Assembly: GCF_000970345.1 (NCBI RefSeq)
Contig: NZ_LAQU01000017.1
Coordinates: 45,974-109,973, forward strand
Length of the DNA: 64,000 nucleotides
Source of the DNA: Robbsia andropogonis
Lineage (GTDB): Bacteria; Pseudomonadota; Gammaproteobacteria; Burkholderiales; Burkholderiaceae
Reading direction: 5' to 3'
The position numbers were made by a program, and so were the translations under genes. Below, in pieces: positions 9,076 through 17,382 of the stretch; the stretch's first letter is position 1, and each line of letters opens with the position of its first letter. The notes under the pieces are model-generated. The model saw only the letters and a list, made by a program, of their open reading frames with translations, was not told where the DNA came from and searched no databases.

Positions 9076-10848
9076 ATGACCACCGGTTTCAAATCCGTCG
9101 TTCGCCTGACAGCCTCCGCTACCCGGCCTTTGCCGCGGGCAGTGTTGCTTGCGATCTGCGTCGTCTATGCGGCATTCGGCCTGTTTGGCCGCGACCCGTG
9201 GAAAAACGAGGATGCCGCAGGCTTTGGGGTGATGTGGACGCTCGCCAAAGGCAACCTCCACGACTGGCTGTTTCCGAACCTCTTCGGCAAGCCGATGCCG
9301 GCGGACGGCCCCCTTGCCTACTGGCTTGGCGCCTCGGCCATCCGACTGCTGCCGATGATCGATCCCGGCAGCGCGGCGCGCGTGGTGACGGCGCTGCTCT
9401 TTTCGCTATGTTGCGGCATGGTCTGGTACGGCACCTATTTGATGGGGCGACGACCTGAAGTCCAGCCTTTCAAATATGTGTTCGGCGGTGAGCCCTTGCC
9501 CGCCGATTACGGTCGCACCATCGCCGATGGCGCGGTACTGATCCTGCTGGCCTGTTTCGGGCTTGCCGAACGGGGTCATGAAACCACGCCTCAATTGATG
9601 CAGTTCCTGTCGATCGCGATGATCCTGTACGGCCTGGTCCGCGCATCCGACAAACCGTTTCAGGGCGGCGCCTATTGGGGGGTCGGCTTGGGGCTCTTGA
9701 CGCTGGCAGCCAATCCCTTGCTACCCGTCGTCCTTGGTATCTGCAGCGGTCTCGCTGCTTACCTGAGCCAGCATTTCCGCAGCCGGACGATGCTGCTGAT
9801 CGGCGTGCCATTGGCAGGGTTGCTCGCTGTTTCATGGCCTGCACTGGCCTGGTATGTCGATGCGGCGGCGGCACGGGACTACCTGCGCGCCTGGGTGCAT
9901 GGCAATTTCGATTTCTACAGCGGACCGCTGAACAGCGTCTTGTTCTATGCGGCGAAGAACCTGCCGCTGTTCACATGGCCAGCGTGGCCGTTGGCGGCCT
10001 GGGCTTGGTATAGCTGGCGCGGCTGGCGCCGTGCGCCGCATATCATCGCGCCGTTGTCGCTGATCTTGCCGCTGCTGGTGCTGGTCATCCTGCAAAGCCA
10101 TCAGACGAATCGGATGTTCATTCTGTTGCTGCCCTGCCTTTCAATGATGGCGGCATTTTCGTTGCCGACGTTGAAGCGTGGCGCGATCAATGCCATCGAC
10201 TGGTTTGCGGTGCTCAGTTTCACGATCCTGAGCGGTGCTGTCTGGCTGGTATGGATTGCAAGCCTGACGGGATTCCCGGCGCCTATGGCGCGTAATCTGG
10301 GCCGCCTGGTACCGGGCTTCCATCCATCGTTCAAATGGATCGCGCTACTGGGTGCGATCGTGATCACCGGCTGCTGGTTCGCGCTGGTGCGCTGGCGACT
10401 GGCAAGGCGGCCGGAAGTGTTGTGGCGCAGCGTCGTATTATCCAGCTTCGGCACGACGTTGATGTGGGTGCTATTGATGACGCTGTGGTTGCCTATCATC
10501 AATTACAGCCGGACCTATCGCGGCGTTGCGGCCCAGATTGCCGCGCACTTGCCGGTGGACTATCACTGTATTGCGCCGGTTCGACTCGGCGACGCGCAAA
10601 TCGCATCGTTCGGGTATTTTCAGGATATGCGTTTTGGTTTTGGTCGCGATGACTGCGATGTACTGCTGCGGCAGGACACCGATGACTTTTCTGATCCGAC
10701 CGACCTGAAACCATATCGTTGGCAAAAAGTCTGGGAAGGCCGCCGTGCCGCCGACCGTGACGAACGGTTCCGGCTGTATGTGCGTGTCGTCGACGCGGAG
10801 CACGCACGGCGCCACGCCGCGGCGCCTGCCTTCCGGAACACGCCCTAG
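9076..10848 (+). CDS. GT39-like membrane glycosyltransferase (ArnT/PMT superfamily)
   Basis: A 590-residue integral membrane protein with about a dozen hydrophobic segments. Near the N-terminus is the acidic motif region RDPWKNEDAAGFGVMWTLA, followed by PMPADGPLAYWLGA. This is the layout of family 39 glycosyltransferases, which move a sugar from a lipid carrier to a lipid or protein at the periplasmic side of the inner membrane. The acceptor cannot be inferred. ATG 9076 is chosen because the upstream GTG (9013) lies in the rpmE2 terminator. The C-terminal soluble part ends in RLYVRVVDAEHARRH. It is followed 72 bases later by a MATE transporter on the same strand. Confidence 0.75.
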   Translation: MTTGFKSVVRLTASATRPLPRAVLLAICVVYAAFGLFGRDPWKNEDAAGFGVMWTLAKGNLHDWLFPNLFGKPMPADGPLAYWLGASAIRLLPMIDPGSAARVVTALLFSLCCGMVWYGTYLMGRRPEVQPFKYVFGGEPLPADYGRTIADGAVLILLACFGLAERGHETTPQLMQFLSIAMILYGLVRASDKPFQGGAYWGVGLGLLTLAANPLLPVVLGICSGLAAYLSQHFRSRTMLLIGVPLAGLLAVSWPALAWYVDAAAARDYLRAWVHGNFDFYSGPLNSVLFYAAKNLPLFTWPAWPLAAWAWYSWRGWRRAPHIIAPLSLILPLLVLVILQSHQTNRMFILLLPCLSMMAAFSLPTLKRGAINAIDWFAVLSFTILSGAVWLVWIASLTGFPAPMARNLGRLVPGFHPSFKWIALLGAIVITGCWFALVRWRLARRPEVLWRSVVLSSFGTTLMWVLLMTLWLPIINYSRTYRGVAAQIAAHLPVDYHCIAPVRLGDAQIASFGYFQDMRFGFGRDDCDVLLRQDTDDFSDPTDLKPYRWQKVWEGRRAADRDERFRLYVRVVDAEHARRHAAAPAFRNTP

Positions 10849-10920
10849 CAGGCCCGCACGCTGGATCGCGGCCCCGCCGGGGCGGGCCCGACACCCTTTT
10901 GTTGTTTCGCGAGCGAGTCC

Positions 10921-12354
10921 GTGCCAGCCTTACCGCCATCTTCTGAATCACTGCTTCTCACGCCGTCATTCGCCCGCCGCCGCGCCGATATCCGCGGGAT
11001 TGTACAGCTGGCCTGGCCGGTGCTCGTCGGGCAACTGGCCGTCATCGCGTTTGGCGTCATCGATACTGCCATGGTCGGCCGATATTCGGCAGAAAGCCTT
11101 GCGTCGCTGGGGTTGGGCGCTTCGATCTATATCAGTATCTATGTTGCCTTGACCGGCATTCTTGTCGCCCTCTCGCCGATCGCTGGAAACCTGTACGGAG
11201 CCGGACGCGTTGCGGAGATCGGGGAGCAAACACGCCAAGCGCTGTGGTTGGCGTTGGCGCTCAGCATCATCGGCGCCGTATTGCTGGCCTTTCCAGCTCC
11301 CCTGCTCGACGTGGCGCACGCCAATGCCGAGCTGCGGGCCAACGCCACCCGCTATCTTCGCATTCTCGCTGTCGGATTACCTGGCGCGCTATTGTTTCGC
11401 ATTTTCAACTCGCTCTCGACCGCAATCGGCAGGCCGCGCATTGTCATGACCTTGCAGGTTATCTCGCTGGCGGTCAAGATCCCGGCGAACTATGCCTTGA
11501 TCTTCGGCTTAGTGGGCATTGCGCCTATGGGCGGCATCGGCTGCGCACTGGCCAGTACGGCCATCAACCTGATCGATGCGTGTGCCGCGCTATGGATCAT
11601 GTCACGCGGCAATGCTTTCAAGCCACTCGGCATCATTGCACGCTTTTCCTGGCCCCAATGGCGGCACCAACGGGCGTTGCTGAAACTCGGCGTGCCGATG
11701 GGCGTGTCCTATCTGATCGAAGTCACGTCCTATACCTTCATGGCGTTGTTTATCGCACGCTTCGGTACCGCCACATTGGCGGCGCATCAGATCGCCGGCA
11801 ACCTGGGCGCCGTCCTGTATATGACACCGATGTCGATCGGTATCGGCACCGCCACGTTGGTGGCGCAGCGGATTGGCGCAAATGCGCTCTCGGACGCCCG
11901 ACGGATATCGAGCAGCGGCATTCTGTTCGCCAGCGTCGTCGGACTCGGATACGCCGGTATCGTACTACTGCTGCGCAGTCCGATTGCTTCCGCTTATACG
12001 TCGGATACGCGCGTTGCAGCCACCGCCGCCAGCCTGCTGGTGATCGTTGCGGCGTATCACGTCTTCGACGCGCTTCAGGTGAGCACCGCTTTCGTGCTGC
12101 GTAGCTATCAGGTGACGGTGATTCCGACGGCCATCTACGCGATAGCGTTATGGGGCGTGGGGCTGGGTGGCGGCTATTGGATGGGCTTTGATATTGCTGG
12201 CTACCTGCCCGAGGCGTGGACCGGGGCGAAGGGTTTCTGGATTGCAAACACGCTGAGTCTGGGCGTGGCGGCGATCGGCTTGGGAATCTATCGTCGCTAT
12301 GTGGTCCGACGGTTCAACGGCAATGCCACATCGGGCACTCCACCCTCGGACTGA
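10921..12354 (+). CDS. MATE family efflux transporter
   Basis: Cation-coupled multidrug exporter of the NorM/DinF type in the inner membrane. The 477 residues show twelve hydrophobic segments and the MATE signatures VLVGQLAVIAFGVIDTAMVG near the start and the duplicated half beginning LLKLGVPMGVSYLIEVTSYTF with AHQIAGNL. The start is GTG 10921; no better ATG exists before the first membrane segment. Substrates cannot be predicted. Confidence 0.9.
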   Translation: MPALPPSSESLLLTPSFARRRADIRGIVQLAWPVLVGQLAVIAFGVIDTAMVGRYSAESLASLGLGASIYISIYVALTGILVALSPIAGNLYGAGRVAEIGEQTRQALWLALALSIIGAVLLAFPAPLLDVAHANAELRANATRYLRILAVGLPGALLFRIFNSLSTAIGRPRIVMTLQVISLAVKIPANYALIFGLVGIAPMGGIGCALASTAINLIDACAALWIMSRGNAFKPLGIIARFSWPQWRHQRALLKLGVPMGVSYLIEVTSYTFMALFIARFGTATLAAHQIAGNLGAVLYMTPMSIGIGTATLVAQRIGANALSDARRISSSGILFASVVGLGYAGIVLLLRSPIASAYTSDTRVAATAASLLVIVAAYHVFDALQVSTAFVLRSYQVTVIPTAIYAIALWGVGLGGGYWMGFDIAGYLPEAWTGAKGFWIANTLSLGVAAIGLGIYRRYVVRRFNGNATSGTPPSD

Positions 12355-12431
12355 CGCGGCGGTCTGCACAAGCCTTATGTGATGCGCAGGACGGGCGTCC
12401 ATAAACGACGCATGTCGACCGTTCAAAACGA

Positions 12432-12465
12432 AAACCCCTGCGTGTCTTTTGACAGGCAGGGGTTT
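12432..12465 (-). terminator. Terminator of the distal tRNA-Glu/Asp unit
   Basis: The arms AAACCCCTGC and GCAGGGGTTT enclose a 14-base loop. On the minus strand the stem is followed by TTTTCGTTTT. It lies just downstream of tRNA-Asp copy 1. Confidence 0.8.
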
Positions 12466-12480
12466 CGATACAACACATGC

Positions 12481-12557
12481 TGGCGGAGTGGACGGGACTC
12501 GAACCCGCGACCCCCGGCGTGACAGGCCGGTATTCTAACCAACTGAACTACCACTCC
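12481..12557 (-). tRNA. tRNA-Asp (GTC), copy 1
   Basis: On the minus strand it starts GGAGTGGTAGTTCAGTTGG, has the anticodon loop CTGTCAC (GTC) and ends in an encoded CCA. It is 77 bases long and identical to copy 2 at 12992-13068. It belongs to a tandemly repeated Glu-Asp pair. Confidence 0.97.
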
Positions 12558-12645
12558 AAACTTCACATCATCGTAGTGCAAGCGCACACTATCGCGCTCT
12601 GGCTACTGGAATATACACGGCGCTCCCGCGATCTTCCCAACGTTC

Positions 12646-12721
12646 TGGCGTCCCCTAGGGGATTCGAACCCCTGTACTCACCGTGAAAGGGTGATGTCCT
12701 AGGCCTCTAGACGAAGGGGAC
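12646..12721 (-). tRNA. tRNA-Glu (TTC), copy 1
   Basis: On the minus strand it starts GTCCCCTTCGTCTAGAGG, has the anticodon loop CTTTCAC (TTC) and ends in an encoded CCA. It is 76 bases long and identical to copy 2 at 13159-13234. Confidence 0.97.
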
Positions 12722-12832
12722 GAAACCTTCGCTTATTACACATTCGCATTGCACGCGATCATCACGGCAACCGCTTACCGCCGCTCTGACGTCCGTGATG
12801 TTTTTCAACTTCACTTACCGCGAAAGACCCAT

Positions 12833-12861
12833 ATTATAGGTAAGGTCTTTTACTTCGTCAA
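12833..12861 (-). promoter_or_regulatory. Consensus sigma-70 promoter of the distal tRNA-Glu/Asp unit
   Basis: TTGACG (12856-12861) and TATAAT (12833-12838) on the minus strand, with a 17-base spacer. The start site would be about 105 bases before tRNA-Glu copy 1. The -35 and the following bases (TTGACGAAGT) are shared with the tRNA-Ala promoter. Confidence 0.85.
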
Positions 12862-12953
12862 GCTATTTCTCAGCATCTATGCATCAAATAGCTTGGATAT
12901 GCGGGATTTCTGCATATCCTTTCCCTTTTGCGCATCATACTTAAGGGAAAGAA

Positions 12954-12990
12954 AAAGCCCGTACAAGTTTTGCTTGAACGGGCTTTCTGA
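12954..12990 (-). terminator. Terminator of the proximal tRNA-Ala/Glu/Asp unit
   Basis: AAGCCCGT and ACGGGCTT arms around a loop with a smaller CAAG/CTTG stem. On the minus strand the stem runs into TTTTTCTTTCCC. It lies directly downstream of tRNA-Asp copy 2, ahead of the promoter of the distal unit. Confidence 0.8.
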
Positions 12991-12991
12991 T

Positions 12992-13068
12992 TGGCGGAGT
13001 GGACGGGACTCGAACCCGCGACCCCCGGCGTGACAGGCCGGTATTCTAACCAACTGAACTACCACTCC
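12992..13068 (-). tRNA. tRNA-Asp (GTC), copy 2
   Basis: A 77-base tRNA with anticodon GTC and encoded CCA, identical to copy 1. It is the last gene of the unit tRNA-Ala, tRNA-Glu, tRNA-Asp. Confidence 0.97.
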
Positions 13069-13158
13069 AAACTTCACATCATCGTAGTGCAAGCGCACAC
13101 TACCGCGCTCTGGCACTACTGGAATATACACGGTGCTCCCGCGCTCTTCCCGACGTTC

Positions 13159-13234
13159 TGGCGTCCCCTAGGGGATTCGAACCCCTGTACTCACCGTGAA
13201 AGGGTGATGTCCTAGGCCTCTAGACGAAGGGGAC
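13159..13234 (-). tRNA. tRNA-Glu (TTC), copy 2
   Basis: A 76-base tRNA with anticodon TTC and encoded CCA, identical to copy 1. It lies 13 bases downstream of tRNA-Ala. Confidence 0.97.
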
Positions 13235-13247
13235 GAAACCTTCGTTC

Positions 13248-13323
<76 letters not shown>

Positions 13324-13337
13324 GACAGAGAAACAAG

Positions 13338-13366
13338 ATTATATGTAGGTTTAGCCACTTCGTCAA
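13338..13366 (-). promoter_or_regulatory. Consensus sigma-70 promoter of the tRNA-Ala/Glu/Asp unit
   Basis: TTGACG (13361-13366) and TATAAT (13338-13343) on the minus strand, with a 17-base spacer. The start site would be only about 8 bases before tRNA-Ala, as is usual for stable-RNA operons. Confidence 0.85.
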
Positions 13367-13506
13367 TCAATCTCGCGAACAATTTCTGCTCTCGACATCG
13401 ACCGATACATCGCGCACCGCGGCATCGTTTGGGATATCCGATGCCGCCCTACGTACAGGCTTGCCGCCCTTAGTACTGCGATTTACCGCTTCGCTCCAGT
13501 GCCACT

Positions 13507-14967
13507 TCACGCAACGCCGTGAGCGAGGCGTGATAATACACGGTCCTTTCCGAAAAGTTCAAGCACGGCGTCGATCGATGGCGTGTGTGTCGTTCCTGCA
13601 ACCAGCAACCGGACAGGCATTGCCAAGGCCGGCATCTTCAGGCTATGCGCGGACAACACCTGCTTCAACGCGGCGCCGATCGCAGCGCGCTCCCATTCGA
13701 CTGTCGCCAGCGCATCACGCAATGCGGCCACCGCTGGTTTCACGGCATCGGTGAGATGCTGCGCCAACGCGTCCGGTGCCGGCTCCAGTTCGCGATAGAA
13801 CATCAATGCACTGTCCGCGAGGTCCTTCAACGTAACGGCGCGGTCCTTCATCAACGCCACCACACCGACCCAGTCTGGCGCACCGGCAGCGTTCACGTCC
13901 ACGCCCAGTGCCGTCATGAAAGGCGTCGTCAGCGAAGCCAGCCGCGCCGCGTCGCCGGTCTTGATGTAATGGCCGTTCAACCATTTCAGCTTTTCCGGAT
14001 CGTACTGGGCCGGCGATTTGCCCAAGTGATCGAGGTCGAACCACGAAACGAATTGCTCGCGGGAAAAGATCTCGGCGTCGCCATGCGCCCAACCCAGTCG
14101 CGCGAGGTAGTTGACGATGGCTTCGGGCAGATAGCCTTCGTCGCGATACTGCGTGACGGCCATCGCGCCGGCACGCTTCGACATCTTCTCGCCCTCCTCG
14201 TTCAGCACCGTTGGCAAGTGCGCATAGACCGGTGGCGTGTAGCCCAGCGCCTGCAGGATATTGATCTGGCGAGGCGTATTGTTGACGTGATCATCACCGC
14301 GGATCACGTGCGTGATTCCCATGTCGGCGTCGTCGACGACGACACAGAAATTATAGGTCGGCGTGCCATCCGGCCGTGCAATCACGAGGTCATCCAACTC
14401 CTCGTTGGCAATCTCGATGCGCCCCTTCACGGCGTCATCCCACGCCACCACGCCATCCAGCGGATTACGGAAGCGCACGACCGGCTTGACCCCTTCCGGT
14501 GGCGGAGGTAGCACCTTCCCCGGTTCCGGGCGCCAGCGGCCGTCATACCGCGGCTTCAACCCGGCGGCGCGCTGCTGCTCGCGGAGCGCATCCAGTTCAT
14601 CACTGGACATATAGCAGGGGTAGGCCAAGCCCTGCTCAAGCATCGACGCGACCACTTCACGATAGCGGTTCATTCGCTGCATCTGATAGAACGGACCCTC
14701 ATCGATATCGAGATCAAGCCAGGCCATGCCTTCCAGGATCACCTCGACCGACGCGTCGCTGGAGCGTTCGACGTCGGTGTCCTCGATGCGCAGGATGAAG
14801 ACGCCGCCCTTACTGCGGGCAAAGGCCCAGGGATACAACGCAGAGCGGATATTGCCCAGGTGAATGAAACCGGTCGGGCTCGGTGCGAAACGGGTCCGGA
14901 CCACTGCCGGGCTGGCCGCAACCGAGGGGAAGGAGGCCGACGGAGTCGACGCGGAAGATTCAGTCAT
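13507..14967 (-). CDS. gltX: Glutamyl-tRNA synthetase
   Basis: Class I aminoacyl-tRNA synthetase charging tRNA-Glu. The 486-residue protein has the HIGH-type motif in [19 protein letters not shown], the KMSKS-type motif in EKMSKRAGA, and the C-terminal anticodon-binding helices. The start is ATG 14967 ([15 protein letters not shown]); the frame is open back to 15012. Its Ser/Ala-rich N-terminal 17 residues precede the catalytic domain. It is immediately upstream of a tRNA block that contains two copies of its own substrate tRNA-Glu, transcribed in the same direction from separate promoters. Confidence 0.97.
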   Translation of the reverse strand: MTESSASTPSASFPSVAASPAVVRTRFAPSPTGFIHLGNIRSALYPWAFARSKGGVFILRIEDTDVERSSDASVEVILEGMAWLDLDIDEGPFYQMQRMNRYREVVASMLEQGLAYPCYMSSDELDALREQQRAAGLKPRYDGRWRPEPGKVLPPPPEGVKPVVRFRNPLDGVVAWDDAVKGRIEIANEELDDLVIARPDGTPTYNFCVVVDDADMGITHVIRGDDHVNNTPRQINILQALGYTPPVYAHLPTVLNEEGEKMSKRAGAMAVTQYRDEGYLPEAIVNYLARLGWAHGDAEIFSREQFVSWFDLDHLGKSPAQYDPEKLKWLNGHYIKTGDAARLASLTTPFMTALGVDVNAAGAPDWVGVVALMKDRAVTLKDLADSALMFYRELEPAPDALAQHLTDAVKPAVAALRDALATVEWERAAIGAALKQVLSAHSLKMPALAMPVRLLVAGTTHTPSIDAVLELFGKDRVLSRLAHGVA

Positions 14968-15115
14968 GAACGGTCTGGAACGGCTTGAGGAAAACAAAAT
15001 TATACCGCGCAAGGACAGCCGGCCCGGCCAGTTGTTACTGATCGTTAGACCGGGATCGTCGGCATGGGAGGGGCGCTACAATAGGCGGCGTACATTTCTC
15101 GTGCGCGCCCTCGCA

Positions 15116-16144
15116 ATGCGGCATCTGATCTCGCAAGACATGCACGACAAAGACAAACTTCCCGCGACAAACCTCGAGAATGCCCATCACCCATGCGCCC
15201 ATCCCGGCAGGCGCAAGGCACTGCGGACCGGCGCCGCCGTGCTCTCCGTCGGATTGTCCGGCGCCCTCGCCGCTTGCGGCACAATGGGCATCGGCGGTGG
15301 TCGTGGCAATCAGACCAGCACCACGCCTCCACCGCCCCCCGCCACTCCCAGCAATCGTCCGTTGCGAATCGGACTGGCGTTGGGCGGCGGTGCAGCACGG
15401 GGCTTTGCCCACATCGGGGTGATCAAGGCCCTCGAGGCACAGGGGATCAAGGCCGACCTGATCGCGGGCACCAGCGCCGGGGCCGTTGTCGGCAGCCTTT
15501 ATGCGACTGGCATGACCGGACTGCAACTGAACCGTCTGGCCCTGGACCTCGACGCCGCATCCCTCAGCGATTGGGCCTTGCCATTCTTTGGCCGCGGCTT
15601 CCTGAAGGGCGTCGCGTTGCAGCAGTTCGTCGAGAAAGCCGTCGGTGGCCGACCGATCGAGAAGATGAATCGTCCATTGGGCATCGTCGCGACCGATCTC
15701 GGCAGCGGCGAACCCATTCTGTTCCAACGCGGCAATACCGGCATTGCGGTGCGGGCGTCATGCAGCGTGCCGTCCGTGTTCGAGCCGGTACGCATCGGCG
15801 GTCGAGACTATGTCGACGGTGGGCTCGTCAGCCCGGTTCCCGCGGCCTTCGCCCATAAAATGGGGGCGGATTTCGTGATTGCCGTGGACATCTCCGCGCG
15901 CCCATCCGATCAAGCGACGTCCAGTTCATTCGATGTGTTGATGCAGACCTTCACGATCATGGGGCAATCCATCAAGGCCTATGAGTTGGACAAATACGCC
16001 GATGTCGTGATTCACCCCGTTCTGCCAGCCATGGGCGGCAGCGACTTCCAGCAGCGCAATCTGGCGATCCTGTCCGGAGAGGAGGCCGTCGCACGCATGT
16101 TGCCCCAGTTGAAGGCGAAGTTGGCGGCGGCGCGGAACGTGTGA
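15116..16144 (+). CDS. Patatin-like phospholipase family lipoprotein
   Basis: Predicted lipid acyl hydrolase with a Ser-Asp dyad. The N-terminus has a basic region and a hydrophobic stretch ending in a lipobox (GALAACG), so it is probably a lipoprotein. The patatin domain shows the oxyanion loop GGGAARGFAHIGVIKAL, the nucleophile motif GTSAG and the Asp in YVDGGLVSPVP. It resembles RssA/YchK-type proteins of about 340 residues. ATG 15116 is chosen; 15140 is an alternative. It is divergent from gltX and convergent with the NlpC/P60 gene, with a shared hairpin terminator between. Confidence 0.88.
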   Translation: MRHLISQDMHDKDKLPATNLENAHHPCAHPGRRKALRTGAAVLSVGLSGALAACGTMGIGGGRGNQTSTTPPPPPATPSNRPLRIGLALGGGAARGFAHIGVIKALEAQGIKADLIAGTSAGAVVGSLYATGMTGLQLNRLALDLDAASLSDWALPFFGRGFLKGVALQQFVEKAVGGRPIEKMNRPLGIVATDLGSGEPILFQRGNTGIAVRASCSVPSVFEPVRIGGRDYVDGGLVSPVPAAFAHKMGADFVIAVDISARPSDQATSSSFDVLMQTFTIMGQSIKAYELDKYADVVIHPVLPAMGGSDFQQRNLAILSGEEAVARMLPQLKAKLAAARNV

Positions 16145-16240
16145 GTCACGACAGGCATGTCGATCATGCAACCGGGCCGTGACCAGCGAAATGGCCCGCG
16201 CTGATCGGCCACGGCAGGACCGGATGCTGGCCAACATGCA

Positions 16241-16275
16241 AAACGCCGCCGTCCCTTTCGGGAACGGCGGCGTTT
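16241..16275. terminator. Bidirectional hairpin terminator between patatin and NlpC/P60 genes
   Basis: A 12-base perfect stem (AAACGCCGCCGT and ACGGCGGCGTTT) encloses a further TCCC/GGGA pairing. It lies between two convergent genes. The stem ends in A/T on both sides, but the T runs are short. Confidence 0.7.
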
Positions 16276-16378
16276 CTCGCACGGCACGGCAGCGTAATTC
16301 TACTGGCAAATGCCCACCCGGATCCGATCGAGCAAAGCAGCACACCAGGACTTCAGTCGCCCGTCTGCAGGTAATGGA

Positions 16379-17227
16379 TCAATACGCGACGCGGCTCGCC
16401 TGCTGCAAGCGGGTAGCGATATCGGTATTGCCCTCGCCATCACCCGGCAGGTCGACCCGACGTGCACCACGATACCGCGTGAACCAATACTTATCTTCCA
16501 TATTGTCGACGCGAATAGAACTACCCGTCGACGGCGAATGCACGAACTGATTGTTACCGATATAGATGCCCACGTGCGAGATCGTCCGGCGCATCGTGTT
16601 GAAGAACACAAGGTCGCCCGGCTTCAAATCGCTCACTGCCACTTTCTCGCCCACGCGGCTCATTTCCTCGGCGCGGCGCGGCAACGTAAAGCCCATCGCA
16701 TCCTGGAACACATAGCGCACGAAACCACTGCAGTCCAGGCCCGAATCGGGTGAATCCCCACCCCAGCGATAATGCACGCCAATCAGGTTCAACGCTCCGT
16801 CCACCACATCGCCCGCCTTGCTCGCCACGCCCGCGAGGAAGGAGGTCTTTGGTGCATCCTTTGCAGCCGAGGCCAGATCAGCGCTCGAAGGACCGCGAAT
16901 CGCGCCCTGTGTGACACCTGCCGCGGCTTTCGGGGCCACCGTGCTCAGGTCCGACGGCGGCAACGATGCCTGCTGCAGCGCCGGCGCGGCCACCGTGTTC
17001 TGCGTTACCGGTGACTGCACCGTCATCCGGACACCCGAACGATCCACGCTCGTGTAACCGGTCGTGGCAGGCACCGATACGTTCGACTGGGTCAGCGTCG
17101 ATTGCGTCAAATTCGGGAACGTCGTGGCGTCATCCGCCAAAGCAACGTGGGAAGCGGCGACCGACACGCCAGCCGCGAGGCCTACGGTCAATCTTAGAAG
17201 TGGATGATTCGCGGTGCGTAGCTGCAT
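16379..17227 (-). CDS. NlpC/P60 (C40) family peptidase, secreted
   Basis: Periplasmic peptidoglycan endopeptidase-like protein. The start is ATG 17227 (MQLRTANHPLLRLTVG), giving a signal peptide that ends near HVALADD. A low-complexity Thr/Ser/Ala region of about 100 residues precedes the C40 domain: HYRWGGDSPDSGLDCSGFVRYV with the catalytic Cys, ISHVGIYIG with the catalytic His, and FVHSPSTG with the usual third His. Unlike the paralogue at 161-1054 the catalytic set is complete and there is no lipobox. The frame is open back to 17326. Confidence 0.9.
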   Translation of the reverse strand: MQLRTANHPLLRLTVGLAAGVSVAASHVALADDATTFPNLTQSTLTQSNVSVPATTGYTSVDRSGVRMTVQSPVTQNTVAAPALQQASLPPSDLSTVAPKAAAGVTQGAIRGPSSADLASAAKDAPKTSFLAGVASKAGDVVDGALNLIGVHYRWGGDSPDSGLDCSGFVRYVFQDAMGFTLPRRAEEMSRVGEKVAVSDLKPGDLVFFNTMRRTISHVGIYIGNNQFVHSPSTGSSIRVDNMEDKYWFTRYRGARRVDLPGDGEGNTDIATRLQQASRVAY

Positions 17228-17382
17228 CGGACGGTAATTTTTGCCTGGGCGGTGGGCTGACAGAAGCGCTTTGACCGATACTAACAGATCAAATCCCGAC
17301 GTCAAACCGTTTGGCAGAAATTGCAAGGAAAAATCACCACCGGGTAAATTTTCACAAGTAAAAACGCCGCAAAAATAATATG

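Larger units (their letters stand above)
12481..13244 (-). repeat. Tandem direct repeat carrying tRNA-Glu and tRNA-Asp
   Basis: The unit at about 12481-12731 recurs at about 12992-13244. The four tRNA genes are identical between the copies. The 88- and 90-base spacers inside the units differ by four substitutions and a 2-base indel. The 260 bases between the units hold a terminator and a promoter and are not part of the repeat. Confidence 0.93.

Noticed and set aside
12481..13244. Tandem repeats considered as a CRISPR array or integration site duplication
   Set aside because: The repeated units are tRNA genes with promoters; no integrase, phage or spacer-like pattern is present.
13419..13447. 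Hairpin GCGGCATCG/CGATGCCGC after gltX as a terminator
   Set aside because: No T run on the minus strand side; it may still be a weak processing signal.
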